From NCBI RefSeq assembly GCF_002197665.1, contig NZ_NBBJ01000008.1, positions 1-39,755 on the forward strand: DNA of 39,755 nt, in the 5' to 3' direction. Below, piece after piece: positions 27,640-35,722 of this stretch (positions are counted from its first letter, which is position 1; every line of letters begins with the position of its first letter). The position numbers were made by a program, and so were the translations under genes. This stretch comes from Sphingomonas mucosissima (GTDB lineage Bacteria > Pseudomonadota > Alphaproteobacteria > Sphingomonadales > Sphingomonadaceae). A model generated the notes under the pieces. That model was given only the letters and a program-made list of their open reading frames with translations, made no database searches and had not been told where the DNA came from.

Positions 27640-28326
27640 GTGAAGCCTGCTGCCACAACTCCGCCGTTCGCCGAAACTGCGCTGTATCGCCCGGTCAAAG
27701 CTTTTCTTGAGCAACAAGGCTTTCAGGTCAAAGGCGAGGTCTGCGGCTGCGATGTGGTCGCCGTACGCGGGGAGGAGCAATCCGTCCTGGTCGTGGCGGA
27801 ACTGAAGCTCTCGTTCACGCTCGAGCTCGTGTTGCAAGCCGTGGACCGGCTGCGGTGCGCCGATCTGGTATATTTGGCGATCGTGGCGAGCCGGAATGGC
27901 CGTGACCGGGACGCGCGCGTCCTGCGGTTGTGCCGCTTGCTGGGTCTCGGCCTTCTTGCTGTCGATCTCAAGCTCGGCGCCGTGACGATCCTGGCTGAGC
28001 CTGCCCCCTATCGGCCGCGAACGGACCTGCGGCGGCGGGCGCGGATCCTCAAGGAGCATGCGAGCCGAAAAGGGGATCCGGCGCAGGGGGGCTCATCGCG
28101 CCGCCCGATCATGACCGCCTATCGGCAGCGCGCGATCGCCTGCGCGCAGGCCATCGGCAACGGAACGGCACGGCCGCGCGACTTGAAGCACCTGGCCACC
28201 GACGCCGGCACCGTTCTGCTGCGTAACGTCTATGGCTGGTTCGTCAGGGAGCGGCCCGGCGTGTACAAGCTGTCGGATGCGGGGCGGTCCATGCTCGCGG
28301 ATATCGGAAACGGATCGCAGGAATAG
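27640..28326 (+). CDS. DUF2161 PD-(D/E)XK-fold protein
   Basis: A 228-residue protein of the DUF2161 family, annotated as putative PD-(D/E)XK-type phosphodiesterases. The nuclease-like motif is visible as D38 (GCDVVAV) then E54-L-K56 (VVAELKL), preceded by the LYRPVKAFLEQQGF helix. The C-terminal third carries a predicted winged-helix-like region (RNVYGWFVRERPGVYKLSDAG), common to this family. It follows the glycosidase gene by 49 bp on the same strand. GTG 27640 is the best start; TTG 27638 is out of frame. DNA cleavage is not shown for this family, and no defence genes are adjacent. Confidence 0.85.
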   Translation: MKPAATTPPFAETALYRPVKAFLEQQGFQVKGEVCGCDVVAVRGEEQSVLVVAELKLSFTLELVLQAVDRLRCADLVYLAIVASRNGRDRDARVLRLCRLLGLGLLAVDLKLGAVTILAEPAPYRPRTDLRRRARILKEHASRKGDPAQGGSSRRPIMTAYRQRAIACAQAIGNGTARPRDLKHLATDAGTVLLRNVYGWFVRERPGVYKLSDAGRSMLADIGNGSQE

Positions 28327-28753
28327 CCGCCGCTGCGCTCGCGCAATCCCGCCTTCTATACGGTTTATCCGAACTTCGAGGCCAAACCGTCATGCCCCTG
28401 AGTAAGAGGGCGGCCCATCCCGCCTGCGCTTCCGCATAGCAACTCGCCCTCTCTCCATCAAATTGCGAAACCCGAAGCGATAATCAATCATAGCGCGGTT
28501 GGCAGACGCTCAAGGTCCGAAAGCGAAAGAGTGGTGAATGGCCCAGCCTGGCCTCCCCGACGTCCGCTGGTAGCCATGGTCAAGGTGAGCGCGGGAGTAG
28601 TCACCTGGCTCGATCTTAATGTGATGTATCAAGTTGCAACGGAATATTGCCGGTAGAAGCGTTAGCGTCACAGCTGTTCGGCCAGGAACATGCTCTGACC
28701 ATGTCCGGACAACTCTAAAGGAGCGGCGTTGTTCGTTTAGGCGTGAACCGAGC
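28327..28753. other. Intergenic stretch between convergent genes
   Basis: No gene is seen in 427 bp. ACGGTTT (28360-28366) and AAACCGT (28384-28390) form a 7-bp inverted repeat with a 17-base loop, 34 bp after the DUF2161 stop; this may be its transcription end. The rest has lower GC than the neighbours and no frame resembling a known protein. Confidence 0.4.
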
Positions 28754-29398
28754 TCACCGCGCCAGCGCGGGAAAACCTTTCTTGAATGCCGCCACCTTCG
28801 GTTTGTCCCAGCGCACGATGTAAGGATGCGCTGGATTTCGGTTGAAGAAGTTCTGGTGGTAGTCCTCCGCTGGATAAAAGCGGCCGCTCTCGATCTTGGT
28901 CGCGATCGGGCGTGGAAAGACGCTTGCCCGTTCAATCTGTGCAACATACGTCCGCGCTACCGTTGCTTGCTGCGGCGTCTGAGGGAAGATTGCTGAGCGG
29001 TAGCTCGGGCCAACGTCGGGAGCTTGACCATTCACCTGAGTGGGATCGTGCGCAACCGAAAAGTAGACGCGCAGCAACGTCGCGTAACTCACCATTCGTG
29101 GATCATAGGTTACGCGAACTGCTTCTGCATGCCGGGTCCGCTCGGTGCTGACTTCGCTGTAATTGGCAGTGTTCGCCGTACCCCCCGCATAGCCGGCGGT
29201 GACGTCACGTACGCCTTTTACCCGCTCGAACACTGCCTCCATGCCCCAGAAGCAGCCGCCCGCCAAAACTGCCCGCTGCAATCCTGGAGAGGGGGGTAAG
29301 TCCTGCATGGCGCGTGGGATCGGCACCGCTCGTTCTGCGGCGGCCTGGCCGCAGCCAGCAAGAGCGATCGCAAGGGGCAGATGCAGGTGCTTGAGCAT
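28754..29398 (-). CDS. msrA: Lipoprotein peptide-methionine (S)-S-oxide reductase MsrA
   Basis: A 214-residue MsrA that reduces methionine-S-sulfoxide in proteins. The ATG at 29398 opens a lipoprotein signal peptide with lipobox LAGC (C16), placing the enzyme in the periplasm or on a membrane. Catalytic C49 lies in GGCFWGMEAVFERVKGV, with the GYAGG segment and the YHQNFFNRNP end also typical. C16 and C49 are the only cysteines in the protein, so the usual resolving cysteine is missing and re-reduction must use an outside thiol partner. The frame extends upstream to 29515, but that part has no lipobox logic. No msrB or reductase gene is near. Confidence 0.92.
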   Translation of the reverse strand: MLKHLHLPLAIALAGCGQAAAERAVPIPRAMQDLPPSPGLQRAVLAGGCFWGMEAVFERVKGVRDVTAGYAGGTANTANYSEVSTERTRHAEAVRVTYDPRMVSYATLLRVYFSVAHDPTQVNGQAPDVGPSYRSAIFPQTPQQATVARTYVAQIERASVFPRPIATKIESGRFYPAEDYHQNFFNRNPAHPYIVRWDKPKVAAFKKGFPALAR

Positions 29399-29578
29399 GC
29401 ATGGGCATATGGGACGGGCGGGCGGCAGGAGCCAGATCCAGCGGCTCGCCACAATCTGGTTGCAGCGATAGGCCCCGAAGCTGCCGCGATGTCCCTCGCC
29501 GTGCCGCCCACACAACTTCGGCCTCCACCTTGCTCAGGGCGGCCAACGCAGCCTGCGCGTCCGCGCCGCCGCCCGCGA

Positions 29579-30697
29579 TTAAAGCCGCTCGCCCCAAACT
29601 TCGATATGCCCGCGGCGCTCGACGCGGATTGGCCGGTGAGCGTCGAGCAAGGGAGACAAGCCAACCCCGTTCAGCCATTCACGCACGCAGGCAGCCGTAT
29701 TGGCTTCAAGCGTACCGAACGTGTCGGTGATGCGCTGCCAAAGATAGAAGATGTAAGGCTGCACACCACTCTCCGCGCCGACGCCGCGGAACGAAGTTTG
29801 GACCGAGCCGATAACGCGCCGGTGCGGTTTGTCGGTCACTGGTGAACCCGTCTCCGGCTCGGCTTGAGCCACAAAGCGACGCACCATGTCGACCTTGTCC
29901 GTAAGCTCCGGAAACAACTCGTCGGCCATGTGGCGGTACAACGGCTCGAGCGTCGTCGGTATCCCATCGTCAGGAAGGTAGGTCGCCGGATAATCACCAT
30001 ATTCCGGAATATCGGCATCAGCAGCATTCATCCGCTCGACCCAACGGAAGACCTTTGGTGCACGGCGTTTCATGATATCGGCCGGGACCGGATCACGCCC
30101 AAGATGAGCGAAGAGGGGGCCCAGAAGGCCGTAATCACCCAAGGAGGGCTGCCCTCCGAACAGATACGGATGAGACGCAAAGTGCGCCTGAAGTAGGTCA
30201 AGCAACGCGATGTAGGACGCCTCGATCGCCGGTATGGTGGCGGGGGTCACGCCCAGCATCGGCAGATACGATCGCATGCGCGCCATGACCGCAGCTGGAT
30301 CTCCCGACCCGGCGGCGGAAAAGGCGTCGGTAAGGAATTGATCCTGCTCATCGGCGTAGCTCCAGCGATAGTGCATGGCATGCCGTGTCAGACCGACAAC
30401 CGCATAAAGTTCGGCGATATGCGCGAGTATCCGTTGGCGAGGACCGGCAGGGTAAGCGCTCACTGGTGCGCCAGCGCGCTCGAAATGGTCAAGGATATCG
30501 ATCGTGTCCTGCACGAAGGAGCCGTCCGGCAATTCGATAACGGGAATGATGCCGCGGCCAATGGCGGGGACAACCTCCGAGCTGAAGCGTGCACCGCCCG
30601 TGCGCTCGACATAGGCAATGCCCTGTTTGCGCAGGTAAGAGCGGGTCTTTCCTGAGTAGAGCGAGTGTGGCGCGCCGTAGAGGATGACCTGTTTCAT
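29579..30697 (-). CDS. GST-fold protein with long C-terminal domain
   Basis: A 372-residue member of the glutathione S-transferase superfamily. The N-terminal thioredoxin-like domain (about 1-80) has YGAPHSLYSGKTRSYLRKQGI and IPVIELPDGSFVQDT, where IPVIE and Q/D-T mark the glutathione site. The all-helical domain follows (about 90-230, with the GGQPSLGDYGLLGPLFAHLGRDP pattern). The final 130 residues go beyond the usual 200-230 length of GSTs. ATG 30697 is preferred over an upstream TTG at 30733. The S/C-type catalytic residue may be the serine at 10 or 13 in PHSLYSG. It reads toward MsrA on the same strand, with 180 bp between them. The substrate is unknown. Confidence 0.85.
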   Translation of the reverse strand: MKQVILYGAPHSLYSGKTRSYLRKQGIAYVERTGGARFSSEVVPAIGRGIIPVIELPDGSFVQDTIDILDHFERAGAPVSAYPAGPRQRILAHIAELYAVVGLTRHAMHYRWSYADEQDQFLTDAFSAAGSGDPAAVMARMRSYLPMLGVTPATIPAIEASYIALLDLLQAHFASHPYLFGGQPSLGDYGLLGPLFAHLGRDPVPADIMKRRAPKVFRWVERMNAADADIPEYGDYPATYLPDDGIPTTLEPLYRHMADELFPELTDKVDMVRRFVAQAEPETGSPVTDKPHRRVIGSVQTSFRGVGAESGVQPYIFYLWQRITDTFGTLEANTAACVREWLNGVGLSPLLDAHRPIRVERRGHIEVWGERL

Positions 30698-31143
30698 AGC
30701 GATCAATGTGCCGTCAGATTTCCCGTGCGGCAATCATCTTAGTGTGAAGTACGAGGTCGCGCTCGCTTGCCGACGCCTCTGAGTTTGTGATGCAAGCGCA
30801 CGGATGGGGGTCCAGTTTTTCTCTCCTCCACCTGCCGCAATCGGCGGGGGGAGGGGTACGCATCGCGGTCAGGCGGCCCCGCCTAGCAGCTGAGGTAGTC
30901 CTGCGGTGGACGGCATACCGTGCTAACCGAAAGACTGCGCGATCTAGATCGAGGAGCGACCCGCTTCGAAGTTGGGGTTAGCGGCGCTGATCGGCCGCTT
31001 TTGCGTCCTTCCCGAACCGAGCCGACCGCCGCGGCAGCCCAGACCAAGCTCGATCATTTCGGATAATCTCCGCATATCACGTATTGGTCGCTTGACCCTG
31101 TAGCAACCGCAGCCCCTACAGGATTGACGGTCTCGCCACTCGG
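30698..31143. other. Regulatory gap before the third TonB receptor
   Basis: No gene is seen in 446 bp. At 30826-30860 a C-rich arm (CTCCACCTGCCG) and a G-rich arm (CGGCGGGGGGAG) can form a 12-bp stem with two G-T pairs and a CAAT loop, a hairpin resembling dispersed palindromes of GC-rich genomes. The right end holds a MerR-type promoter (31092-31124). Confidence 0.4.
31092..31124 (+). promoter_or_regulatory. MerR-type promoter/operator
   Basis: TTGACC (31092-31097), then 19 bp, then TACAGG (31117-31122): a -35 and -10 with the overlong spacing of MerR-controlled promoters. The spacer begins CTGTAGCAAC, as in heavy-metal MerR operators. CCTGTAG (31097-31103) and CTACAGG (31116-31122) are perfect 7-bp inverted arms. 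The start codon is 22 bp after the -10 element. A MerR-like remnant lies downstream of the receptor. Confidence 0.55.
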
Positions 31144-33105
31144 ATGGGCATGGGGAAGTCATCTGTGTTGTTCCGCGTCCTTTACGTCCTCGTGTTTTGT
31201 CTCGCGTTGCCGGGAATTGCTCATGCGCAAGGGGCCGACTCCGAGGAGGGGGAGGACATTGTTATCCAGGCCACGCGCAACGGCCGCCGTGTGCAGGACG
31301 AGCCGATCCGCGTCGCGGTGATCGACCGCGAGGAGATTGAGGAGAAGCTTCTCATGTCCCCCGGCAACATTGCCATGCTGGTCAGCGAAACGCCCGGCGT
31401 GCGCGTCCAGGTTACGTCACCCGCGCTCGGCGCATCGAACGTGCGGATGCAGGGGCTGAAGGGGCGCTACACACAGATCCTTGCTGACGGCCTGCCGCTC
31501 TATGGCGGGCAGGCTCTGGCGATCGGCCTGCTCCAGATCCCGCCCACCGATCTCGCACAGGTTGAGGTCATCAAAGGCGCCGCGTCCGCGCTTTACGGTC
31601 CCGCCGCACTGGGCGGCGTCATCAACCTCGTCTCGCGCCGGCCTGGTGATGCGGCGGAGGGGGAATTGCTGCTCAACGCCACCACCCGCAACGGGCAGGA
31701 CGTGACCGGCTATGTCGCCAAGCCGCTCAATGACAGCATCGGCGCGTCGCTCACCGGCGGCTACGGTCGCCAGACCGCGCAGGACATCGACGGCGACGGC
31801 TGGGCCAATCTTCCTGGCTACGAGCGCTGGACGGCCCGCCCGCGCCTGTTTTGGAGCGGCGCGAACGGTGCGCGCGTCTATCTCACCGCTGGCGCGATGA
31901 GCGAGGATCGCGCGGGCGGCACGCTTCCTGGCCGTACCGTCGCCAACGGCAGCGCGTTCGTGCAGGACCTGCATAGCGAACGCTTCGACCTCGGCCTCAA
32001 CGCCGATCTGCCGCTCGACGGCATGGGCAAGCTGCAATTGCGCACTGCAGGTGTGACTCAGGCGCACCGGCATCGTTTCGGCAGCACGATCGAGCGCGAT
32101 CGCCACCAAACGGGTTTCGTTGAGGCGTCGCTCGGCGGCACGTCAGGCGGCACGACGTGGCTCGCCGGCGCGGCCTTCCAGGCGGACGGCTATCGCAACC
32201 ACGACGTCGCTGGCTTCGACTATGATTACACCATCCCCGCGCTGTTCGTGCAGGGCGAGCAGGACGCCGCCCGCGATCTGACACTTGCCGCCAGCGCCCG
32301 TTGGGACTGGCACAGCGAATATGGATCACGCATCAGCCCGCGGCTGTCTGCGCTCTATCGCCCCGGCTCATGGACGATCCGCACCTCGCTGGGCCGCGGC
32401 TTCTACGCGCCCATGCCGTTGATCGAGGAAGTCGAGGCGAACGGCCTCTCCCGCGTCCTGCCCTATGCGAAGTTGCGCGCCGAAGTTGCCGACACCGGCT
32501 CGATCGACATCGGCTATGTGAAAGGACCGATCGAAACGAGCATCAGCCTTTTCGCCTCGAACATCGAACACGCCGTGCAACTGCGCGAAGTGGACGCCAC
32601 CCGTGTCACCCTCGCCAACGCCGCCGGCACGACGCGTACCCGCGGCGCGGAACTGCTGCTGCGCTATCGCTGGCAGGCGGTGACGGTCACCGGCAGCTAC
32701 GTCCATATCGACGCCACCGAGCCGGATCCCGACACTCCTGAGCGCCGCCGCGCGCCCCTGACGCCGCGCGACACTGCCGGTCTCGTCGCAATGTTGGAGC
32801 AGCATGGTCGCGGGCGGATCGGGTTAGAGGCCTATTACACCGGCCGCCAGTCGCTTGATGACGATCCGTACCGCAGCCGCAGCCGCTCCTATGTCGAACT
32901 GGGTCTGATGGGTGAGTTGGTGCTCGGCAGGGTGAGCCTTTTTGTGAACGCCGAAAACCTGCTCGACGTGCGCCAGACGCGCTGGGATCCCCTGCTGCGC
33001 CAGACCCGCGCGCCGGTCGGATCCTGGACGGTCGACGCCTGGGCGCCCACCGAGGGGCGCACGATCAACGGCGGCATCCGCTTTCGCTTAGGCGCGGAGG
33101 AATGA
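31144..33105 (+). CDS. TonB-dependent receptor under a MerR-type promoter
   Basis: A 653-residue outer-membrane receptor. The start is ATG 31144, or ATG 31150; no clear ribosome site is seen. The signal peptide ends with GIAHAQG (about residue 28). The plug has EDIVIQATRNGRRVQDEPIRVAVID, then NVRMQGLKGRYTQILADGLP and VEVIKGAASALYGPAALGGVINLVSRRP. Its QGL-GRYTQ loop and IKGAASALYG fit the CirA/BtuB-like class for metal complexes or vitamins. The barrel continues to the end, where FRLGAEE departs from the usual final aromatic, so the extreme C-terminus may be altered. The MerR-type promoter upstream and the MerR fragment downstream suggest a metal complex as ligand; this is inference. Confidence 0.9.
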   Translation: MGMGKSSVLFRVLYVLVFCLALPGIAHAQGADSEEGEDIVIQATRNGRRVQDEPIRVAVIDREEIEEKLLMSPGNIAMLVSETPGVRVQVTSPALGASNVRMQGLKGRYTQILADGLPLYGGQALAIGLLQIPPTDLAQVEVIKGAASALYGPAALGGVINLVSRRPGDAAEGELLLNATTRNGQDVTGYVAKPLNDSIGASLTGGYGRQTAQDIDGDGWANLPGYERWTARPRLFWSGANGARVYLTAGAMSEDRAGGTLPGRTVANGSAFVQDLHSERFDLGLNADLPLDGMGKLQLRTAGVTQAHRHRFGSTIERDRHQTGFVEASLGGTSGGTTWLAGAAFQADGYRNHDVAGFDYDYTIPALFVQGEQDAARDLTLAASARWDWHSEYGSRISPRLSALYRPGSWTIRTSLGRGFYAPMPLIEEVEANGLSRVLPYAKLRAEVADTGSIDIGYVKGPIETSISLFASNIEHAVQLREVDATRVTLANAAGTTRTRGAELLLRYRWQAVTVTGSYVHIDATEPDPDTPERRRAPLTPRDTAGLVAMLEQHGRGRIGLEAYYTGRQSLDDDPYRSRSRSYVELGLMGELVLGRVSLFVNAENLLDVRQTRWDPLLRQTRAPVGSWTVDAWAPTEGRTINGGIRFRLGAEE

Positions 33106-33109
33106 AGCC

Positions 33110-33217
33110 ATTACCCTGACGATCGGCAATCTCGGCAAGGCCACCGTCACAAAGGTAGAGACGATCCGCTACCACGAGAGCATCGGCCCACGTCCCAAGC
33201 CCCCGCGCACCGCCGGC
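33110..33217 (+). pseudogene. Truncated MerR family regulator remnant
   Basis: Starting 4 bp after the receptor stop, translation reads ITLTIGNLGKATVTKVETIR followed by YHESIGPRPKPPRTAG. This is the start of a MerR DNA-binding domain (normal pattern: TIGxLxxxTGxxVETIRYYExxGLLPxPxRTxxGYR). The start codon is ATT rather than ATG, G and Y in key places are changed to V and H, and the similarity ends at residue 36. No metal-binding or dimerisation part follows. The regulator is therefore lost or decayed, leaving its likely target promoter at 31092 behind. Confidence 0.75.
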
Positions 33218-33289
33218 ACCCAGCAACTTAGCGCTTCAATAAACCCTCTAACCTTCCCGGATGCTTTTCTTTGGAGAGAAGAGGTATTC

Positions 33290-33406
33290 ATGGACTTGCA
33301 GCGCACGCTATCTCATGGGGCAGGCGACGTCGGCCTCGCGGTCGATCACGCCACGCGTCTCACCAACCGCTTCCAAGCCCGACGACAGCCCGTTGAAGCG
33401 CGCTAG
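33290..33406 (+). CDS. Possible 38-aa small protein
   Basis: ATG 33290 follows a good GAGG ribosome site (33281-33284) by 5 nt and opens 38 codons in the same frame as the MerR remnant. The product is polar and rich in Arg and Thr, with no known family. The end overlaps the stop of the minus-strand lipoprotein gene (33403-33405). It may be chance. Confidence 0.25.
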   Translation: MDLQRTLSHGAGDVGLAVDHATRLTNRFQARRQPVEAR

Positions 33407-33965
33407 AATGGCAGAACGGACGGCCGCTCCGCGATGAACGTGACATCTCTTGGGGTGCCTGGCAGCGGCACGTGAAGCTTGATGGCGTTGCCTGCCGCGG
33501 CAGCCTGCGTGTTCGAGAACGGGCTAAGCTGGGCATCGACGCGGCGCTCCGCGCCGGCGGGCAGCTCCAGCCTGCCCCTGGCGATCCCATCGCCGTCACG
33601 CTGCAGAAGCATGGGCGCATCATCATTGTCGCTGCGGTCGTCGACAAGATTGGTGTGGTCACATCCGCTGCCGACATGACCACCGCCTCGCCGGCCGGGC
33701 CGGACATGACCAGCGTGCCTAGCTCGACGCTAACCGGCACGACGCCACGATTCGCATAAACAAGCATCGCCCATTGCCCCGCAATATCGGACCAGCGCGC
33801 GGATATCTGCACCGACACCGCACCAACCCGCATTGTCGCGATCTTTCTGCCGTCCGCGCTCGTGGAAAGCTCGACACCAGGTGTTTCTACCGGTTCAAGC
33901 GGGCCGCCCATGCTGCGGCCGCACGCCGACAGGAGAAGCATGGCAGCTAGCAGGCTGCGGATCAT
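33403..33965 (-). pseudogene. Frameshifted lipoprotein of unknown function
   Basis: The N-terminus (MIRSLLAAMLLLSACGRS) is a clear lipoprotein signal with lipobox LSAC. The mature part begins with ELSTSADGRKIATMRV and YANRGVVPVSVELG. Near 33640-33660 the frame fails: one frame goes from MSAADVTT into low-complexity nonsense, while a second frame continues sensibly (LVDDRSDNDDAPMLLQRDGD, then GRLELPAGAERRVDAQLSPF to PSVLPF, stop 33403). One missing base near GCGGATGTGACC would explain it. The intact product would be about 187 residues. The family is not recognised. It could be a sequencing error. Confidence 0.65.
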
Positions 33966-34027
33966 TTCGCGTGCATCAGCTTGCTTGCCTTCATGGTCAG
34001 GCGCTGCCGCGTCTAGCTATTCGGGCT

Positions 34028-34045
34028 GCCCGATCGCGATCGGGC
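34028..34045 (-). terminator. 18-bp palindrome after a minus-strand frame
   Basis: GCCCGATCGCGATCGGGC is a perfect palindrome able to form a 7-bp stem with CGCG loop. On the minus strand it comes right after a stop codon (34047-34049). It may end transcription of the degraded frame upstream of it. No T-tract is seen. Confidence 0.4.
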
Positions 34046-34046
34046 T

Positions 34047-34375
34047 TCAGGCCGTTGCGGCGCTGAAAGGCCTCACCGCGTCGAGCGTCGCGTTCTGGCT
34101 ACGCCCGACCAGCCCGTCTGCATGGTGCCCTTCGAGATAGGCAAGCGCGACCAGTCGATCCTGGATTGCCTTGATCTGAGCGTCTCCCCCGCCGGGCAGG
34201 GTGATCGAGCGGTAAGCGGCAGTGCGGTTACGATCCGCAGCCGGCCCGGCGGGTTCGAGGGCTACCATCATAGCGAGCTCGGCGTGGATAAGGCCATGAA
34301 GAACGCATTGCGCGCGCGCTATCTCGAACGCGCTTGACCCCTGCAGGCGTGGCAGGAGGTATAGGTCCGTCAGCC
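34047..34375 (-). pseudogene. Possible remnant of a coding gene
   Basis: A minus-strand frame without an obvious start reads AWLTDLYLLPRLQGSSAFEI, then ARAQCVLHGLIHAELAMM and later GGGDAQIKAIQDRLVALAYL to a stop at 34047, directly before a palindromic terminator. The composition looks protein-like (regular helices, GC-rich third positions), but the frame is closed upstream by a stop near 34390, and the next frame (34370-34564) may hold the rest. The family is not recognised. It could be decayed coding or chance. Confidence 0.3.
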
Positions 34376-34696
34376 ACGCCCTGTCGCCTCATGTGACGCT
34401 GGTTCTCCACTGCTGCTATATGGTCGCAGGTCCATGGACGTGATGGCGGGAGCGACCGGGCAAACGGGGGCCTTCGCCTTCAGTCGATAATGCGCGCCGT
34501 GGCGGTCGAAGTGGTCAAGCGCCCCTATCTGCTCGCTCTGTTCCACGTACTGCTGGCACGGCATCTCTAATCTCTGTGTGTGATAAACATGAACAAACGT
34601 TGGAAAATGGAAACCAAATACGTGTCACGAATGTCCGTTCTGGGTGATCACGTCGCAAAGCCGCTGGTCGACTTGCGCCCAGTCGTATGTCGACCG

Positions 34697-35095
34697 TCAT
34701 CGCGCGCTTGCCGATCGTCTCGCCCACAAGCCACTGCCGGCGAAGCACAGGAAGCTGGCGGCATGGAGAAGATAGTGGATCGGTTGCGCTCCGTCCGACG
34801 CGGCGAGCAGGAGAATGTCGCCGGCCGGGATGATCAGGGTCGACAGCATCACGATCGACAACGCCCGGAACTGCTGGGCGAGCGTCAGCCCGAACAGGTA
34901 CGATGCGAGTCCGAGATCGCGAAATCCGACGGCGCGAACATAGAACAGCCCTGACGATGATTCAGGGTCGATCCCGTAGAAGCTCGCGGCTGGTACGGGC
35001 GCCAACACGAACAGGACACCCAGCCCGGCGAACACGCAGGCCAACAGCGTGATCGTCATCGCCAGGGCTTTGCCTACGGGCGGTCGCTCACTCAT
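34697..35095 (-). CDS. DUF4267 small membrane protein
   Basis: A 132-residue protein with four predicted membrane helices (about residues 10-32, 52-72, 77-99, 104-124). The segment FYVRAVGFRDLGLASYLFGL is characteristic of DUF4267 proteins, as is the short loop FYGIDPESSSG before it. AAGGCGA precedes the ATG at 35095. The function of the family is unknown. It is convergent with nothing functional; the gene to its right is on the other strand. Confidence 0.88.
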   Translation of the reverse strand: MSERPPVGKALAMTITLLACVFAGLGVLFVLAPVPAASFYGIDPESSSGLFYVRAVGFRDLGLASYLFGLTLAQQFRALSIVMLSTLIIPAGDILLLAASDGAQPIHYLLHAASFLCFAGSGLWARRSASAR

Positions 35096-35182
35096 TTCGT
35101 CGCCTTTCTAGCAGCTTGGCCCGATCAACGGAACTTTCACTGCGCCTTTGCACTGAGTTCGGGGTTTCCGGGGAAAGGTTCG

Positions 35183-35401
35183 ATGGCACAAGAAGGCGAC
35201 AACGCGGAACAACCGAAGAAGGCGGAAGAGGACGCGGCCGACACCGATTTTCAGCTTCAGCCGTCTCCGGGAAACGACCTGTCCAATGGTCTTCAACCGG
35301 TTGGAACGCTTGCTGGCGGCGGCCCGGGTGCGACCGTCGGCAACATCGGGGCAGGCGTCGGGTCCAGAGGCGGAACCAGCACCGGAAATGCGTCGTCATA
35401 G
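35183..35401 (+). CDS. 72-aa Gly/Asp-rich small protein
   Basis: ATG 35183 follows GGAAAGG by 4 nt. The first 35 residues are acidic and polar (EQPKKAEEDAADTDFQLQPS); the rest is a glycine-rich repeat-like tail (TLAGGGPGATVGNIGAGVGS). It has no cysteine, no hydrophobic helix and no known domain. Similar low-complexity small proteins are common in sphingomonads. It could be a stress-type disordered protein; the role is unassigned. Confidence 0.5.
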   Translation: MAQEGDNAEQPKKAEEDAADTDFQLQPSPGNDLSNGLQPVGTLAGGGPGATVGNIGAGVGSRGGTSTGNASS

Positions 35402-35722
35402 GGCCGCCGAGGCAGCCAGCGCCGATCGGGTTCGGCGCAACCGGGTCACGGGCTCGCTGCTGCTGTGGATGGCGTCGGTGATGAGCGTTCCTGCCGCAGG
35501 TGCGGTGCCGGGAGGTGACTTCGGCCGCGAGGATGATGTCATCGGAGCCGCGCGCGCCGCGACGTCCGTGCTCCTTGGCGAGGCGACGCACGGCACGAGC
35601 GAATTCTATTCCGAACGCGCGAAGGTCACGGCGCGATTGCTCGACGATCACCGCCCGAGCGCGGTGGTGATCGAGGCGGACGGGACCGAGGTCGAGCGGA
35701 TCAATCGGTTCGTGCGAGGCGC
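35390..35722 (+). pseudogene. 5' fragment of an erythromycin esterase-like gene
   Basis: Translation from about 35390 gives a weak N-terminal part, then ATSVLLGEATHGTSEFYSER, then ARLLDDHRPSAVVIEADGTE, VERINRFVRG. This is the start of the erythromycin-esterase/succinoglycan-type family (LLGExxHGTxEFY, VAVExD, NRYVRG). The similarity ends at FVRG (about 35720), where the sequence becomes an MFS transporter in another frame. Only about 110 of some 400 residues remain, so no active enzyme is expected. Confidence 0.7.

Noticed and set aside
27640..28326. DUF2161 protein as part of a defence island
   Set aside because: Neighbours are a glycosidase and an MsrA; no restriction, toxin or CRISPR genes are present.
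30900..31143. Cobalamin riboswitch upstream of the third TonB receptor
   Set aside because: No B12-box-like sequence or long structured leader is visible; the MerR-type promoter places the transcript start only about 15 bp before the ATG.
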